Virus record (IMG/VR): IMGVR_UViG_3300048823_000083
Span: 1 to 31,451 of that record
Direction: 5' to 3' (one strand)
Length of the DNA stretch: 31,451 nt
Origin: a virus
Positions within the stretch are counted from its first letter, which is position 1. Each line of letters opens with the position of its first letter. The translations under genes were made by a program, and so were the position numbers. A model generated the notes under the pieces. It was not told the DNA's origin. It ran no database searches and saw only the letters and a list, made by a program, of their open reading frames with translations. Positions 22,920-28,009 of the stretch are shown here, in pieces.

Positions 22920-23558
22920 ATGACAAGAAATTTACTGATTACTGCACCGCCGTTCAAAGTGGAAGCATCAATGAAACAACTGGGTTCCAACTTACGTACA
23001 GCACGAATTCGACGCGAACTGACGATAAAGCAGGTCGCTGAAAGTATAGGGACAGGACCACGCGCCGTCATGGATGCCGAAAAAGGAAAATCCACCACGG
23101 GATTAGTTGTTTACACCGCACTTCTTTGGAAGTATCTACTATTGGATAAAATGCACGAATTAGCCGATCCCCTTCGAGATGAAATCGGGCTTATCTGTGC
23201 CTCTAAGCGGGAACCAAAGCGTGCAACACGTGCACGTGGAGTTGAAGAGGTGGGTGTCCCGAGCGTGTATTTTATAGGCGACACAAAGCGAGGCATTGTT
23301 AAAATTGGAAAATCCAATAAGCCCGTCAACCGTTTTGAAAGTCTTCAAGCGGCCAATGCGGGGCCGTTGCAACTATTGGCTGAGCTACCCTTTGAAACGG
23401 ATCATGCCGCTTGGACCGCCGAAAGCGAACTGCACGCCAAATACAAATACCTCAATACCCACGGTGAGTGGTTTCGATTGGATTCGAGCCTGAACGAGGA
23501 AATTCTGGGTATTCGAGCGCGGAGTTTAAGGAGAGCAGATTTTGTAAGGCCCGAGTAG
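22920..23558 (+). CDS. HTH (XRE-like) plus T5orf172/GIY-YIG-type nuclease domain
   Basis: 212 aa. Residues about 17-75 (MKQLGSNLRTARIRRELTIKQVAESIGTGPRAVMDAEKGKSTT) are an XRE-type helix-turn-helix. Residues about 115-205 (VYFIGDTKRGIVKIGKSNKPVNRFESLQAANAGPLQLLAEL...AESELHAKYKYLNTHGEWFRL) match the T5orf172/MUG113 branch of GIY-YIG nucleases ('KIGkS-np--R---Lq-an...AE--lH-----GEWF'). ATG 22920 lies about 6 nt after a TATTAG box and may be leaderless. An in-frame ATG at 22971 is an alternative. The gene sits between two tRNA-like genes, and its TAG stop is exactly positions 8-10 of the downstream one. A homing or mobile nuclease using tRNA-like genes is inferred. Confidence 0.8.
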   Translation: MTRNLLITAPPFKVEASMKQLGSNLRTARIRRELTIKQVAESIGTGPRAVMDAEKGKSTTGLVVYTALLWKYLLLDKMHELADPLRDEIGLICASKREPKRATRARGVEEVGVPSVYFIGDTKRGIVKIGKSNKPVNRFESLQAANAGPLQLLAELPFETDHAAWTAESELHAKYKYLNTHGEWFRLDSSLNEEILGIRARSLRRADFVRPE

Positions 23559-23639
23559 CTCAGTGTTAGAGCGCCTGTGCAACGCCCGCAAGGGCTACGC
23601 CACAGGAGGTCGGTGGTTCGATTCCATCCTCGGGTACCA
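23549..23639 (+). tRNA. tRNA-like RNA with a nested hairpin in the anticodon arm
   Basis: Acceptor GCCCGAG/CTCGGGT (G1-U72), A73 and encoded CCA, D arm GCTC/GAGC with a loop lacking the usual GG, T arm GGTGG-TTCGATT-CCATC. The anticodon stem CCTGTG/CACAGG encloses not 7 but over 20 nt containing a second hairpin, GCCC-GCAA-GGGC. No normal anticodon loop is readable. The body and T arm closely resemble the RNA at 22797. Either a structured insert sits in a tRNA anticodon loop or it is a non-decoding tRNA-like RNA. Confidence 0.6.
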
Positions 23640-23682
23640 AGTTTGTATGGCGTAGAAGACGAATGTCTTTTATAAAATACAC

Positions 23683-23732
23683 GGGCGGTAGAGCAGCGCA
23701 AGCTGGGTGCCGCAAGGCATCACCGCCCACCA
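23683..23732 (+). ncRNA. 50-nt mini tRNA-like RNA: acceptor stem, two GCAA hairpins, CCA end
   Basis: GGGCGGT pairs perfectly with ACCGCCC, followed by A-CCA. Between them lie only two hairpins: CAGC-GCAA-GCTG and GGTGCC-GCAA-GGCATC. Just four unpaired bases (AGAG) join them, so nearly every nucleotide is in a helix or a GNRA loop. There is no T-loop TTC and no anticodon. A TATAAA box at 23671-23676 would start transcription at about G23683, the first base. Looks like a purpose-built or highly reduced tRNA-like three-way junction; function unknown. Confidence 0.55.
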
Positions 23733-23737
23733 AGTTT

Positions 23738-23886
23738 GGGGAGTTCGCTAGGCGAAAACTTAGTAGGTGATATCGCCGAACGGTCAGTAACCGATAGGTG
23801 TGAGGCCAGCGGCGTAGTCGCCTTTAGCGAGGCTTGGCTGAAAAGCGACGAGACTGCGAGGGGTTCGAATCCTCTACTCCCCACCA
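23738..23886 (+). tRNA. 149-nt tRNA-like RNA with expanded core
   Basis: Perfect acceptor GGGGAGT/ACTCCCC with A73-CCA and a good T arm (AGGGG-TTCGAAT-CCTCT). Between them lie about 115 nt instead of about 45. Visible helices are TTCGC-TAG-GCGAA near the 5' end, a CGGT-CAGTA-ACCG hairpin inside TATCG...CGATA, and GCCAGC...GCTTGGC enclosing GGCG-TAGT-CGCC. No standard anticodon arm can be placed. It could be a tRNA carrying an insertion, or an RNA using a tRNA mimic for processing or stability. Confidence 0.55.
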
Positions 23887-23909
23887 ATTTTTGTGGTAGA
23901 ATACATTAT

Positions 23910-23985
23910 GCGCCCGTAGCTTAGCGGTTAAAAGCAGTCGTCTCTAAAACGATGATCGTCGGTTCGAATCCGACTGGGCGCACCA
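23910..23985 (+). tRNA. Amber suppressor tRNA, anticodon CUA
   Basis: Fully canonical 76-nt tRNA: acceptor GCGCCCG/TGGGCGC, A73, encoded CCA; U8-A9; D arm GCTT/AAGC with GG; anticodon stem GTCGT/ACGAT; loop CTCTAAA with U33 and anticodon CUA; T arm GTCGG-TTCGAAT-CCGAC. It pairs with UAG. A -10-like TAGAAT (23897-23902) lies just upstream. The amino acid cannot be deduced here. Its plausible client in this window is the Pth2-like gene with amber codon 13. Most other genes simply use TAG as a stop, so suppression is likely partial. Confidence 0.93.
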
Positions 23986-23988
23986 AAT

Positions 23989-24068
23989 GGGCGAGTAGCT
24001 CAGTGAAAGAGCGGCTTCCGTTCTAGAACGGAAGAGGGTCGGTGGTTTAAGTCCATCCTCGCCCACCA
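23989..24068 (+). tRNA. tRNA-like RNA with palindromic anticodon arm (CTAG loop)
   Basis: Acceptor GGGCGAG/CTCGCCC is perfect, with A73-CCA; D arm GCTC/GAGC has a short loop lacking GG; T-loop TTTAAGT is altered from TTCRANT. The anticodon arm is CTTCCGTT-CTAG-AACGGAAG, an 8-bp perfect inverted repeat with a 4-nt loop. Opening two pairs gives TTCTAGAA, where CTA (amber) or TCT (Arg) could be read, but the register is ambiguous. It begins 4 nt after the suppressor tRNA, so it is probably processed from the same transcript. Confidence 0.55.
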
Positions 24069-24069
24069 A

Positions 24070-24091
24070 TTTCCCCAAACCTCAGTATTAG
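24070..24091 (+). promoter_or_regulatory. Weak promoter-like -10 (CAGTATTAGG)
   Basis: TATTAG (24086-24091) follows a CCAATTTC element at roughly the family spacing. CCTCAG at 24080 can pair with CTGAGG at 24133 near the ribosome binding site. It precedes the 192-aa gene. Confidence 0.35.
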
Positions 24092-24147
24092 GTAAGAGCG
24101 ACCCTAACGGGCGTGTATCAATTTTCAAGAAACTGAGGAAACGTTCC

Positions 24148-24726
24148 ATGAAAATCCTAAGCTGTGCCCAAGGCTGTCTTAATGGCCTCGACAGACTTGC
24201 TCTCGCCTTTGGCTATCTAGCCGAACCACCAACCAACAACTCAATTCAAAGCCAGACTGTTTATGAAGTTCATCGCCTCTCCTGTGATGAGTGTGATTCA
24301 ATTGAACGTAACGTGGGGGGCAACTGTGAACGCTGCGAAGAAGGTAAAATCCTTGTTCGTCAAGCAGATAACTCGGCTAAGAAAGATCGAGTCAAATATC
24401 CGCACTCCGACGAACCTTCAGTGCGCGGCGAAGTCTGTCAATACGTACTTTTCAATCCGCAAGATTTCTACTACTATCTGTACAACTATGGCAAAGGCTT
24501 CTTAAATCATTTTGATCGGGAGACTCAACAAAAACTTGTTCGTCGGGGCGTCGTCGGATACTTGTGGGGAGCGACCGTGCTGCTGGATCGTGGTGTTCCT
24601 CGGGGGTACATCTGCCTCTCACCGGACATCCGCGAGAAAGCCCTAACCTCGAAGCAGTCGATCCTGATTGACGGCGGCTTCATAGAACTGAAAAGCATGA
24701 AATATACGCTTGAAGATTATGCCTAA
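24148..24726 (+). CDS. 192-aa protein with zinc ribbon, function unknown
   Basis: ATG preceded by GAGGAAACGTTCC. The N-terminal third contains CDECDSIERNVGGNCERC, a four-Cys zinc ribbon near residues 49-66. The rest is mixed, with aromatic-rich FNPQDFYYYLYNYGKGFLNHFDRETQQKLVRRGV and a hydrophobic strand GYLWGATVLLDRGVPRGYICL. No family is recognised. The next gene overlaps its stop by 8 nt. Confidence 0.7.
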   Translation: MKILSCAQGCLNGLDRLALAFGYLAEPPTNNSIQSQTVYEVHRLSCDECDSIERNVGGNCERCEEGKILVRQADNSAKKDRVKYPHSDEPSVRGEVCQYVLFNPQDFYYYLYNYGKGFLNHFDRETQQKLVRRGVVGYLWGATVLLDRGVPRGYICLSPDIREKALTSKQSILIDGGFIELKSMKYTLEDYA

Positions 24727-24883
24727 GAAGCCGACATTCGGACAGCAGATGGAAGCGATGCTCGTGCTGGGCTGCGTGGTCTGGCTCGTCATCGGGATCG
24801 CCAGTGACGTTTTGAATTTCATCATGCGTCACTGGACGATTTTCTCGCCTCTTTCCATTCTCCTTGATTTGGTGGTATATTAA
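24719..24883 (+). CDS. 54-aa membrane micro-protein
   Basis: Overlaps the previous stop. The segment AMLVLGCVVWLVIGIASDVLNFI is a transmembrane helix, with a second hydrophobic stretch at the C-terminus (FSPLSILLDLVVY). Its 3' end also contains the -10 box of the next gene. Function unknown. Confidence 0.6.
   Translation: MPKKPTFGQQMEAMLVLGCVVWLVIGIASDVLNFIMRHWTIFSPLSILLDLVVY
24855..24881 (+). promoter_or_regulatory. Promoter inside a gene, giving a leaderless downstream mRNA
   Basis: TGG-TATATT (24876-24881) lies with CCATTCTC at the family distance. The next ATG is 8 nt after the -10, where transcription should start. Confidence 0.45.
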
Positions 24884-24888
24884 ACGAG

Positions 24889-25146
24889 ATGGCAAAAATC
24901 AATAAGAAGACCAAGACCTGCGGTAGCACCACCTGCGTCGGCTGCCTGCCGCCGAAGAAGTTCGTATTCAAGATTGAGGGGAGCTTTGAGCTTCCAGCTT
25001 TCTGGACTGCGGACGCCGCCGAAGTGATACTGACAAAGGCTCTCGATCAGGGGTTGAACCTCATCGTCGAGGGGCGTTGCAGTAATAGCATCGAATACGC
25101 CGCTTACGTTTTCGAGGACAAAGATGCCGACTCCAGCTTCCGTTGA
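24889..25146 (+). CDS. 85-aa Cys-containing protein, function unknown
   Basis: ATG 24889 lies at the expected transcription start, so it is probably leaderless; no Shine-Dalgarno is visible. KTKTCGSTTCVGCLPPKK contains a CxxC-like pair with a third Cys. The remainder (FVFKIEGSFELPAFWTADAAEVILTKALDQGLNLIVEG) is alpha/beta and compact. No family assigned. Confidence 0.65.
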   Translation: MAKINKKTKTCGSTTCVGCLPPKKFVFKIEGSFELPAFWTADAAEVILTKALDQGLNLIVEGRCSNSIEYAAYVFEDKDADSSFR

Positions 25147-25171
25147 GATAATGCAGTACGCATAGTCCAAA

Positions 25172-25206
25172 ATTCCTATCGATTCTGATCCATTTTTGGG
25201 TATAAT
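25172..25206 (+). promoter_or_regulatory. Promoter (ATTCCTATC-N20-TATAAT)
   Basis: ATTCCTATC (25172-25180), exactly 20 nt, then TATAAT (25201-25206). One of the four best copies of the phage promoter family. Confidence 0.7.
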
Positions 25207-25238
25207 AGTCTTTCAGGCTCTTCTATAGGGGATACCTT

Positions 25239-25634
25239 ATGCATGGAACTGGCGATGTCTTAGGCGATCTGCTCAAGATCGCGGCAATGAACAAGGCGCA
25301 GATCGAGAAGCTCCTTGAACATTGGCAGATGGTGCAGCAAAAGAACCCCCCATCATCTGGGGAATGGCAAGACGCCTCAAAGCGAATCCACGAATTGGCC
25401 GAAATTCAACGACTCGTCACCGATGCGCTCAAGAACCCTTTTGGGAAGCCCGACTACAAGTTCGTCAACCTCGAAGAGGTCTCCGCTCTTTTCAAGCGTC
25501 AGATCGAGCGGCTGGGTTGCACCGATGTCAAAATAGCGGCCACTTTGAATCACGACGCTATTGACATCGAAGCTCGCTTTACACCCCCGCCATCCCCAAT
25601 TGTTATCAGTTTCACGGTTGAACCGAAGGAGTAA
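25239..25634 (+). CDS. 131-aa protein, function unknown
   Basis: ATG follows AGGGGATACCTT. The helical N-terminal half has heptad-like spacing (LLKIAAMNKAQIEKLLEHWQMVQQ..., RIHELAEIQRLVTDAL), suggesting a coiled coil. The C-terminal half is beta-like (LGCTDVKIAATLNHDAIDIEARF). It heads a three-gene operon of tiny proteins. Confidence 0.65.
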   Translation: MHGTGDVLGDLLKIAAMNKAQIEKLLEHWQMVQQKNPPSSGEWQDASKRIHELAEIQRLVTDALKNPFGKPDYKFVNLEEVSALFKRQIERLGCTDVKIAATLNHDAIDIEARFTPPPSPIVISFTVEPKE

Positions 25635-25637
25635 CCC

Positions 25638-25850
25638 TTGGTTGAACACCACCACGAACGTTGCCACAGTTGCCATAAGCCGTTCGATCATGAATTGCTG
25701 GATTTCTTGTCCTGCGAATTGAATGAGTGCTACCGCTGCACTATGATCGACGAAAAAGACGCCTTCCGCCGTCTGCGGGAGTTGCGGCGTCGGATAATCG
25801 TCGGCAACCTGATGGATAGCGTGCCGATGGCGACGAAAGCGATCCAATGA
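25638..25850 (+). CDS. 70-aa zinc-knuckle protein, function unknown
   Basis: TTG start, preceded by AAGGAG. HHHERCHSCHKPFDHEL...CELNECYRC has paired CxxC motifs and His residues forming a probable zinc finger. A basic helix (FRRLRELRRRI) follows. Likely nucleic-acid binding. Its stop overlaps the next start. Confidence 0.6.
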   Translation: MVEHHHERCHSCHKPFDHELLDFLSCELNECYRCTMIDEKDAFRRLRELRRRIIVGNLMDSVPMATKAIQ

Positions 25851-26140
25851 AACCCGATTGGACTCAAATCACCTTCGGCCCGCGTGCTCGCTGGGAACGC
25901 CGCGATGGGGCGATTGTGAGATACGATGAGTCATCGCCATATCCCAACCCAGCCGTGTCCTCGGCAAAGATGTTCACGGCATGGGAGCCCGATCCTTCCG
26001 AGCGGGCGTTATCGATGGAGCGAGGCCACTGGCGAGTAGCTCAGGACGGGCACAGATTCAAGTTTTCGTTTCCTCGGCGATGGAAGACGGCAGAAGCAGC
26101 GATGCGGGCGGTGAACAAAGAATTCCCCTTTCAAAAATAA
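25847..26140 (+). CDS. 97-aa basic protein, function unknown
   Basis: ATGA overlap with the previous gene. Aromatic/basic sequence (MKPDWTQITFGPRARWERRDG..., HRFKFSFPRRWKTAEAAMRAVNKEFPFQK). The C-terminal helix with Arg/Lys resembles small phage nucleic-acid-binding proteins. No family is known. Confidence 0.65.
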   Translation: MKPDWTQITFGPRARWERRDGAIVRYDESSPYPNPAVSSAKMFTAWEPDPSERALSMERGHWRVAQDGHRFKFSFPRRWKTAEAAMRAVNKEFPFQK

Positions 26141-26147
26141 TTTTCAA

Positions 26148-26182
26148 ATTTCTATCGAAAATCTCGACTTCCATGGTATTAT
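26148..26182 (+). promoter_or_regulatory. Promoter (ATTTCTATC-N20-TATTAT)
   Basis: ATTTCTATC (26148-26156), 20 nt containing CGAAAATC, then TGG-TATTAT (26177-26182). Predicted start is about 26189. Confidence 0.7.
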
Positions 26183-26189
26183 AGTAGAC

Positions 26190-26279
26190 ATGAAGCAGAC
26201 ACTCCAAACTCGAACTACAACGCAACAAATTACAATTACGTGCGTGCGGGTCGGCGTGTCTGGTACTCAGGGTGAGTAA
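26190..26279 (+). CDS. Possible leaderless 29-aa ORF (or small RNA) ahead of a terminator
   Basis: The ATG coincides with the predicted transcription start. The frame encodes MKQTLQTRTTTQQITITCVRVGVSG and ends at TAA. A terminator follows about 25 nt later, so the transcript is about 135 nt. A strong promoter and terminator around such a short frame could equally mark a small RNA, or a leader for the tRNA-Ile that follows. No function can be assigned. Confidence 0.35.
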   Translation: MKQTLQTRTTTQQITITCVRVGVSGTQGE

Positions 26280-26303
26280 CCCCTAGAAAAATCAGAGACT
26301 TCC

Positions 26304-26326
26304 GAGCCGCCCACGGGCGGCTTTTG
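26304..26326 (+). terminator. Rho-independent terminator
   Basis: AGCCGCC/GGCGGCT 7-bp stem with loop CACG, followed by TTTTG. It separates the short transcript from the tRNA-Ile gene, whose first base is 6 nt downstream. Confidence 0.8.
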
Positions 26327-26331
26327 TATTT

Positions 26332-26408
26332 TGGCGGGTAGCTCAACTGGCTAGAGCACTGAACTGATAATTCAGAGGTTGGGGGTTCAAGTCCCTCTCC
26401 GCCAACCA
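26332..26408 (+). tRNA. tRNA-Ile, anticodon GAU
   Basis: Canonical 77-nt tRNA: acceptor TGGCGGG/TCCGCCA, A73, encoded CCA; D arm GCTC/GAGC with GG; anticodon stem CTGAA/TTCAG with loop CTGATAA; T-loop TTCAAGT. Decodes AUC/AUU. It heads a run of tRNAs interleaved with small proteins. Confidence 0.9.
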
Positions 26409-26427
26409 AATTTTAGAGGAGGTAGTC

Positions 26428-26565
26428 ATGGCTGAGACCTTGGAACAAGAGGATTACTCGACGTGGACTTCGTGCCAGATGTACGGGCACAATTACGTGA
26501 CTGATGAAGATCAGCCGAACTATCACTTCTGTACCGACTGTGACGAAGCTTACTTTGACGAGTGA
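26428..26565 (+). CDS. 45-aa zinc-binding-type protein, function unknown
   Basis: ATG preceded by AGAGGAGG, a very strong ribosome binding site. Acidic MAETLEQEDYSTWTSCQMYGHNYV... has one Cys plus HFCTDCDEAYF, a C...H...CxxC zinc knuckle. Lies between two tRNAs. Confidence 0.65.
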   Translation: MAETLEQEDYSTWTSCQMYGHNYVTDEDQPNYHFCTDCDEAYFDE

Positions 26566-26575
26566 GTTTCGTTGT

Positions 26576-26649
26576 GGACCCGTCTTCCAATGGCAGGATC
26601 GGCGACCGATTATCGCTCAATGGTGGTTCGAATCCATCTGGGTCTACCA
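26576..26649 (+). tRNA. tRNA-like gene, anticodon reads GAU with C33 (amino acid uncertain)
   Basis: Acceptor GGACCCG/TGGGTCT with A73-CCA (GU pairs at both ends); T arm GGTGG-TTCGAAT-CCATC is good. The anticodon arm GGCGA-CCGATTA-TCGCT gives a 7-nt loop with C at position 33 and GAU at 34-36 (Ile). A competing fold ATCGG-CGA-CCGAT exists. The D stem is weak. Assignment is tentative. Confidence 0.6.
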
Positions 26650-26708
26650 AGTTCAATGTGGCATATCGTACCCATACAGGGGCCGATTAGGGGAGTATAA
26701 GCCGCCTT

Positions 26709-26882
26709 ATGGGTACAACGGACGAGCGACCATGCGAGGCGTGCGGAGTCAAGGCGGGTGGGAACCTGCGGATGCATGAGAAGGATTGTGCGTTGATCGC
26801 GAGTTATTGTGAAAGGTTTCCCGGGGGCAAGAACTCGCCGCAGTGGGAACGTAAAGGCCCTCGGATGAATGCGAAACACTAA
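26709..26882 (+). CDS. 57-aa zinc-finger-like protein, function unknown
   Basis: ATG follows AGGGGAG at about 13 nt. CEACGVKAGGNLRMHEKDC spells a CxxC...H...C finger (about residues 9-27). A basic tail (RKGPRMNAKH) suggests nucleic-acid binding. The stop lies 11 nt before the next tRNA. Confidence 0.6.
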   Translation: MGTTDERPCEACGVKAGGNLRMHEKDCALIASYCERFPGGKNSPQWERKGPRMNAKH

Positions 26883-26893
26883 AATTTAGAAAT

Positions 26894-26975
26894 GCTAGCG
26901 TGGCACAGTGGCGACTGCAATGGTTCCGTAAACCATCATACAACACCGGGGGTTCGAGTCCCTTCGCTAGCTCCA
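26894..26975 (+). tRNA. tRNA-Thr-like, anticodon CGU, with C33
   Basis: Perfect acceptor GCTAGCG/CGCTAGC with U73-CCA; anticodon stem ATGGT/ACCAT; loop TCCGTAA reads CGU (codon ACG) but has C, not U, at position 33. T arm GGGGG-TTCGAGT-CCCTT. The variable region is unusually long for this class (about 11 nt). Amino acid identity follows the anticodon only. Confidence 0.75.
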
Positions 26976-26980
26976 GATTT

Positions 26981-27056
26981 GCAGACGTAACACAATTGGC
27001 AGTGTACTTTCTTGGTAAGAAAGAGGTTGTGGGTTCGACTCCCATCGTCTGCTCCA
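26981..27056 (+). tRNA. tRNA-Thr, anticodon GGU
   Basis: Canonical 76-nt tRNA: acceptor GCAGACG/CGTCTGC with U73-CCA; D arm ACAC/GTGT with GG; anticodon stem CTTTC/GAAAG with loop TTGGTAA (U33, GGU); T-loop TTCGACT. Decodes ACC/ACU. With the CGU and UGU genes, all four Thr codons would be covered. Confidence 0.92.
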
Positions 27057-27072
27057 TTTTTAGGAGAACAGC

Positions 27073-27369
27073 ATGTACAACTGTGAGATGTGCAACACGT
27101 CGTTCGAGGAAAAGGCGGACTTTCTCGCCCATCCTCATATCATCCAGAAGAAGCTACCAGTCGGTAGGGTGGAAGTGATGCACAGTTGCGGACACGTGGA
27201 AGTAGTCCGCAGTTTCGACGACCCGATGTATTCGGAAGAGCGAATCGCAAAGCTCGGGAAGACGAAGGAACAGTTCGTAAAGGAACAGATTGAATGGTAC
27301 GCGAGCGTGCCCTGTCCCGGCTGCTACGTTCCTCGACACGGATATGCGATGAACGGGCCGTGTTGCTAG
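27073..27369 (+). CDS. 98-aa double zinc-finger-like protein, function unknown
   Basis: ATG preceded by TTAGGAGAACAGC. MYNCEMCNTSFEEKADFLAHPH is a clear C2H2-like finger (CxxC...H-H). CGH follows and a C-terminal CPGCYVPRHGYAMNGPCC gives a second Cys cluster. Possibly an RNA- or DNA-binding regulator. It lies between tRNAs. A hairpin (CGCCTAA/TTAGGCG) follows the stop. Confidence 0.7.
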   Translation: MYNCEMCNTSFEEKADFLAHPHIIQKKLPVGRVEVMHSCGHVEVVRSFDDPMYSEERIAKLGKTKEQFVKEQIEWYASVPCPGCYVPRHGYAMNGPCC

Positions 27370-27420
27370 GCGGGTAAGCGCCTAAGAAAAGTTTAGGCGG
27401 AAAGACGCCTACAAAAATTT

Positions 27421-27505
27421 GCTACTGTGGCTCAGCGGCGACAGCACCGCACCTGTAATGCGGCGGGGAAACCCCACGGGAGTTCGAGTCTCCCCGGTAG
27501 CTCCA
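27421..27505 (+). tRNA. tRNA-Thr-like, anticodon UGU, class II-like variable arm, C33
   Basis: Acceptor GCTACTG/CGGTAGC with U73-CCA; anticodon stem CCGCA/TGCGG and loop CCTGTAA reading UGU, with C33; T arm GGGAG-TTCGAGT-CTCCC. Between them is a 14-nt variable arm with a GGGG-AAA-CCCC stem, as in Ser/Leu tRNAs. Thr normally has a short variable loop, so the identity is uncertain. Confidence 0.75.
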
Positions 27506-27590
27506 AGTTCGATTGATTCGTATGCCAGAAAGTGACTTATACGTCGCTTTTCAGCTACGGATCGATCTAAAGTGACGTAGAAATCACATT

Positions 27591-27664
27591 TGGGAGATCG
27601 TTCAACGGCAGGACGACAGACTTTGAATCTGTCTATCTAGGTTCGAATCCTAGTCTCCCAGCCA
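27591..27664 (+). tRNA. tRNA-Gln, anticodon UUG
   Basis: Canonical 74-nt tRNA: acceptor TGGGAGA/TCTCCCA with G73-CCA and a U1-A72 pair (Gln identity); D arm GTTC/GGAC; anticodon stem ACAGA/TCTGT with loop CTTTGAA; T-loop TTCGAAT. Decodes CAA. It lies upstream of an HNH gene that is followed by another Gln tRNA. Confidence 0.92.
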
Positions 27665-27676
27665 GTATTAGCCCTT

Positions 27677-28009
27677 ATGGGCTACAAAAACAAAACGGAT
27701 CAACTAGCAAGCCAACGACGTTGGTACAGCAACCATAAAGTTGAAGAGGTCGAACGAGTTCTTCAACGCCGACGTGATTTATACGACTGGCTCCGCAAAT
27801 TAAAGAGAACTCTTAAGTGCAATCGGTGTCCCGAGAGTTTTTGGGTATGTTTGGATTTTCATCATACCGATCCAACTGAGAAGGACATGAGTGTGGCGCA
27901 GGCTGTTCGCAACGGTTGGAGCAAGAAACGCATCTTGGCTGAAATTGCCAAATGCGAGGTTCTTTGCAAGAACTGCCACGCGAAAGAGCACGCCAAAATT
28001 GGGAAGTAG
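27677..28009 (+). CDS. HNH homing endonuclease (phage type)
   Basis: 110 aa. A basic N-terminus (RRWYSNHKVEEVERVLQRRRD) precedes a zinc-braced HNH core: CNRC, LDFHHTDPTEKD, and EVLCKNCHAKEH. HH and the final CxxCH...H are the usual metal-binding residues. Free-standing nuclease that spreads by cutting DNA. ATG 27677 is 12 nt after the first Gln tRNA. Its TAG stop is bases 8-10 of the next Gln tRNA, so the gene is wedged between two tRNA-Gln copies. This position mirrors the HTH-GIY gene at 22920. Confidence 0.85.
   Translation: MGYKNKTDQLASQRRWYSNHKVEEVERVLQRRRDLYDWLRKLKRTLKCNRCPESFWVCLDFHHTDPTEKDMSVAQAVRNGWSKKRILAEIAKCEVLCKNCHAKEHAKIGK

Noticed and set aside
22820-23098. Minus-strand frames such as 'GLEPPTFETCVP' and similar at 26426, 26610, 26749, 27862
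   Set aside because: These are typical antisense readings of tRNA genes and lack ribosome binding sites.
25377-25847. 156-aa minus-strand frame
   Set aside because: It is opposite two coupled plus-strand genes with ribosome binding sites; no family features seen.
27506-27590. Non-coding gap between two tRNAs
   Set aside because: Contains some short inverted repeats (CTACG/CGTAG) but no coherent RNA or gene.
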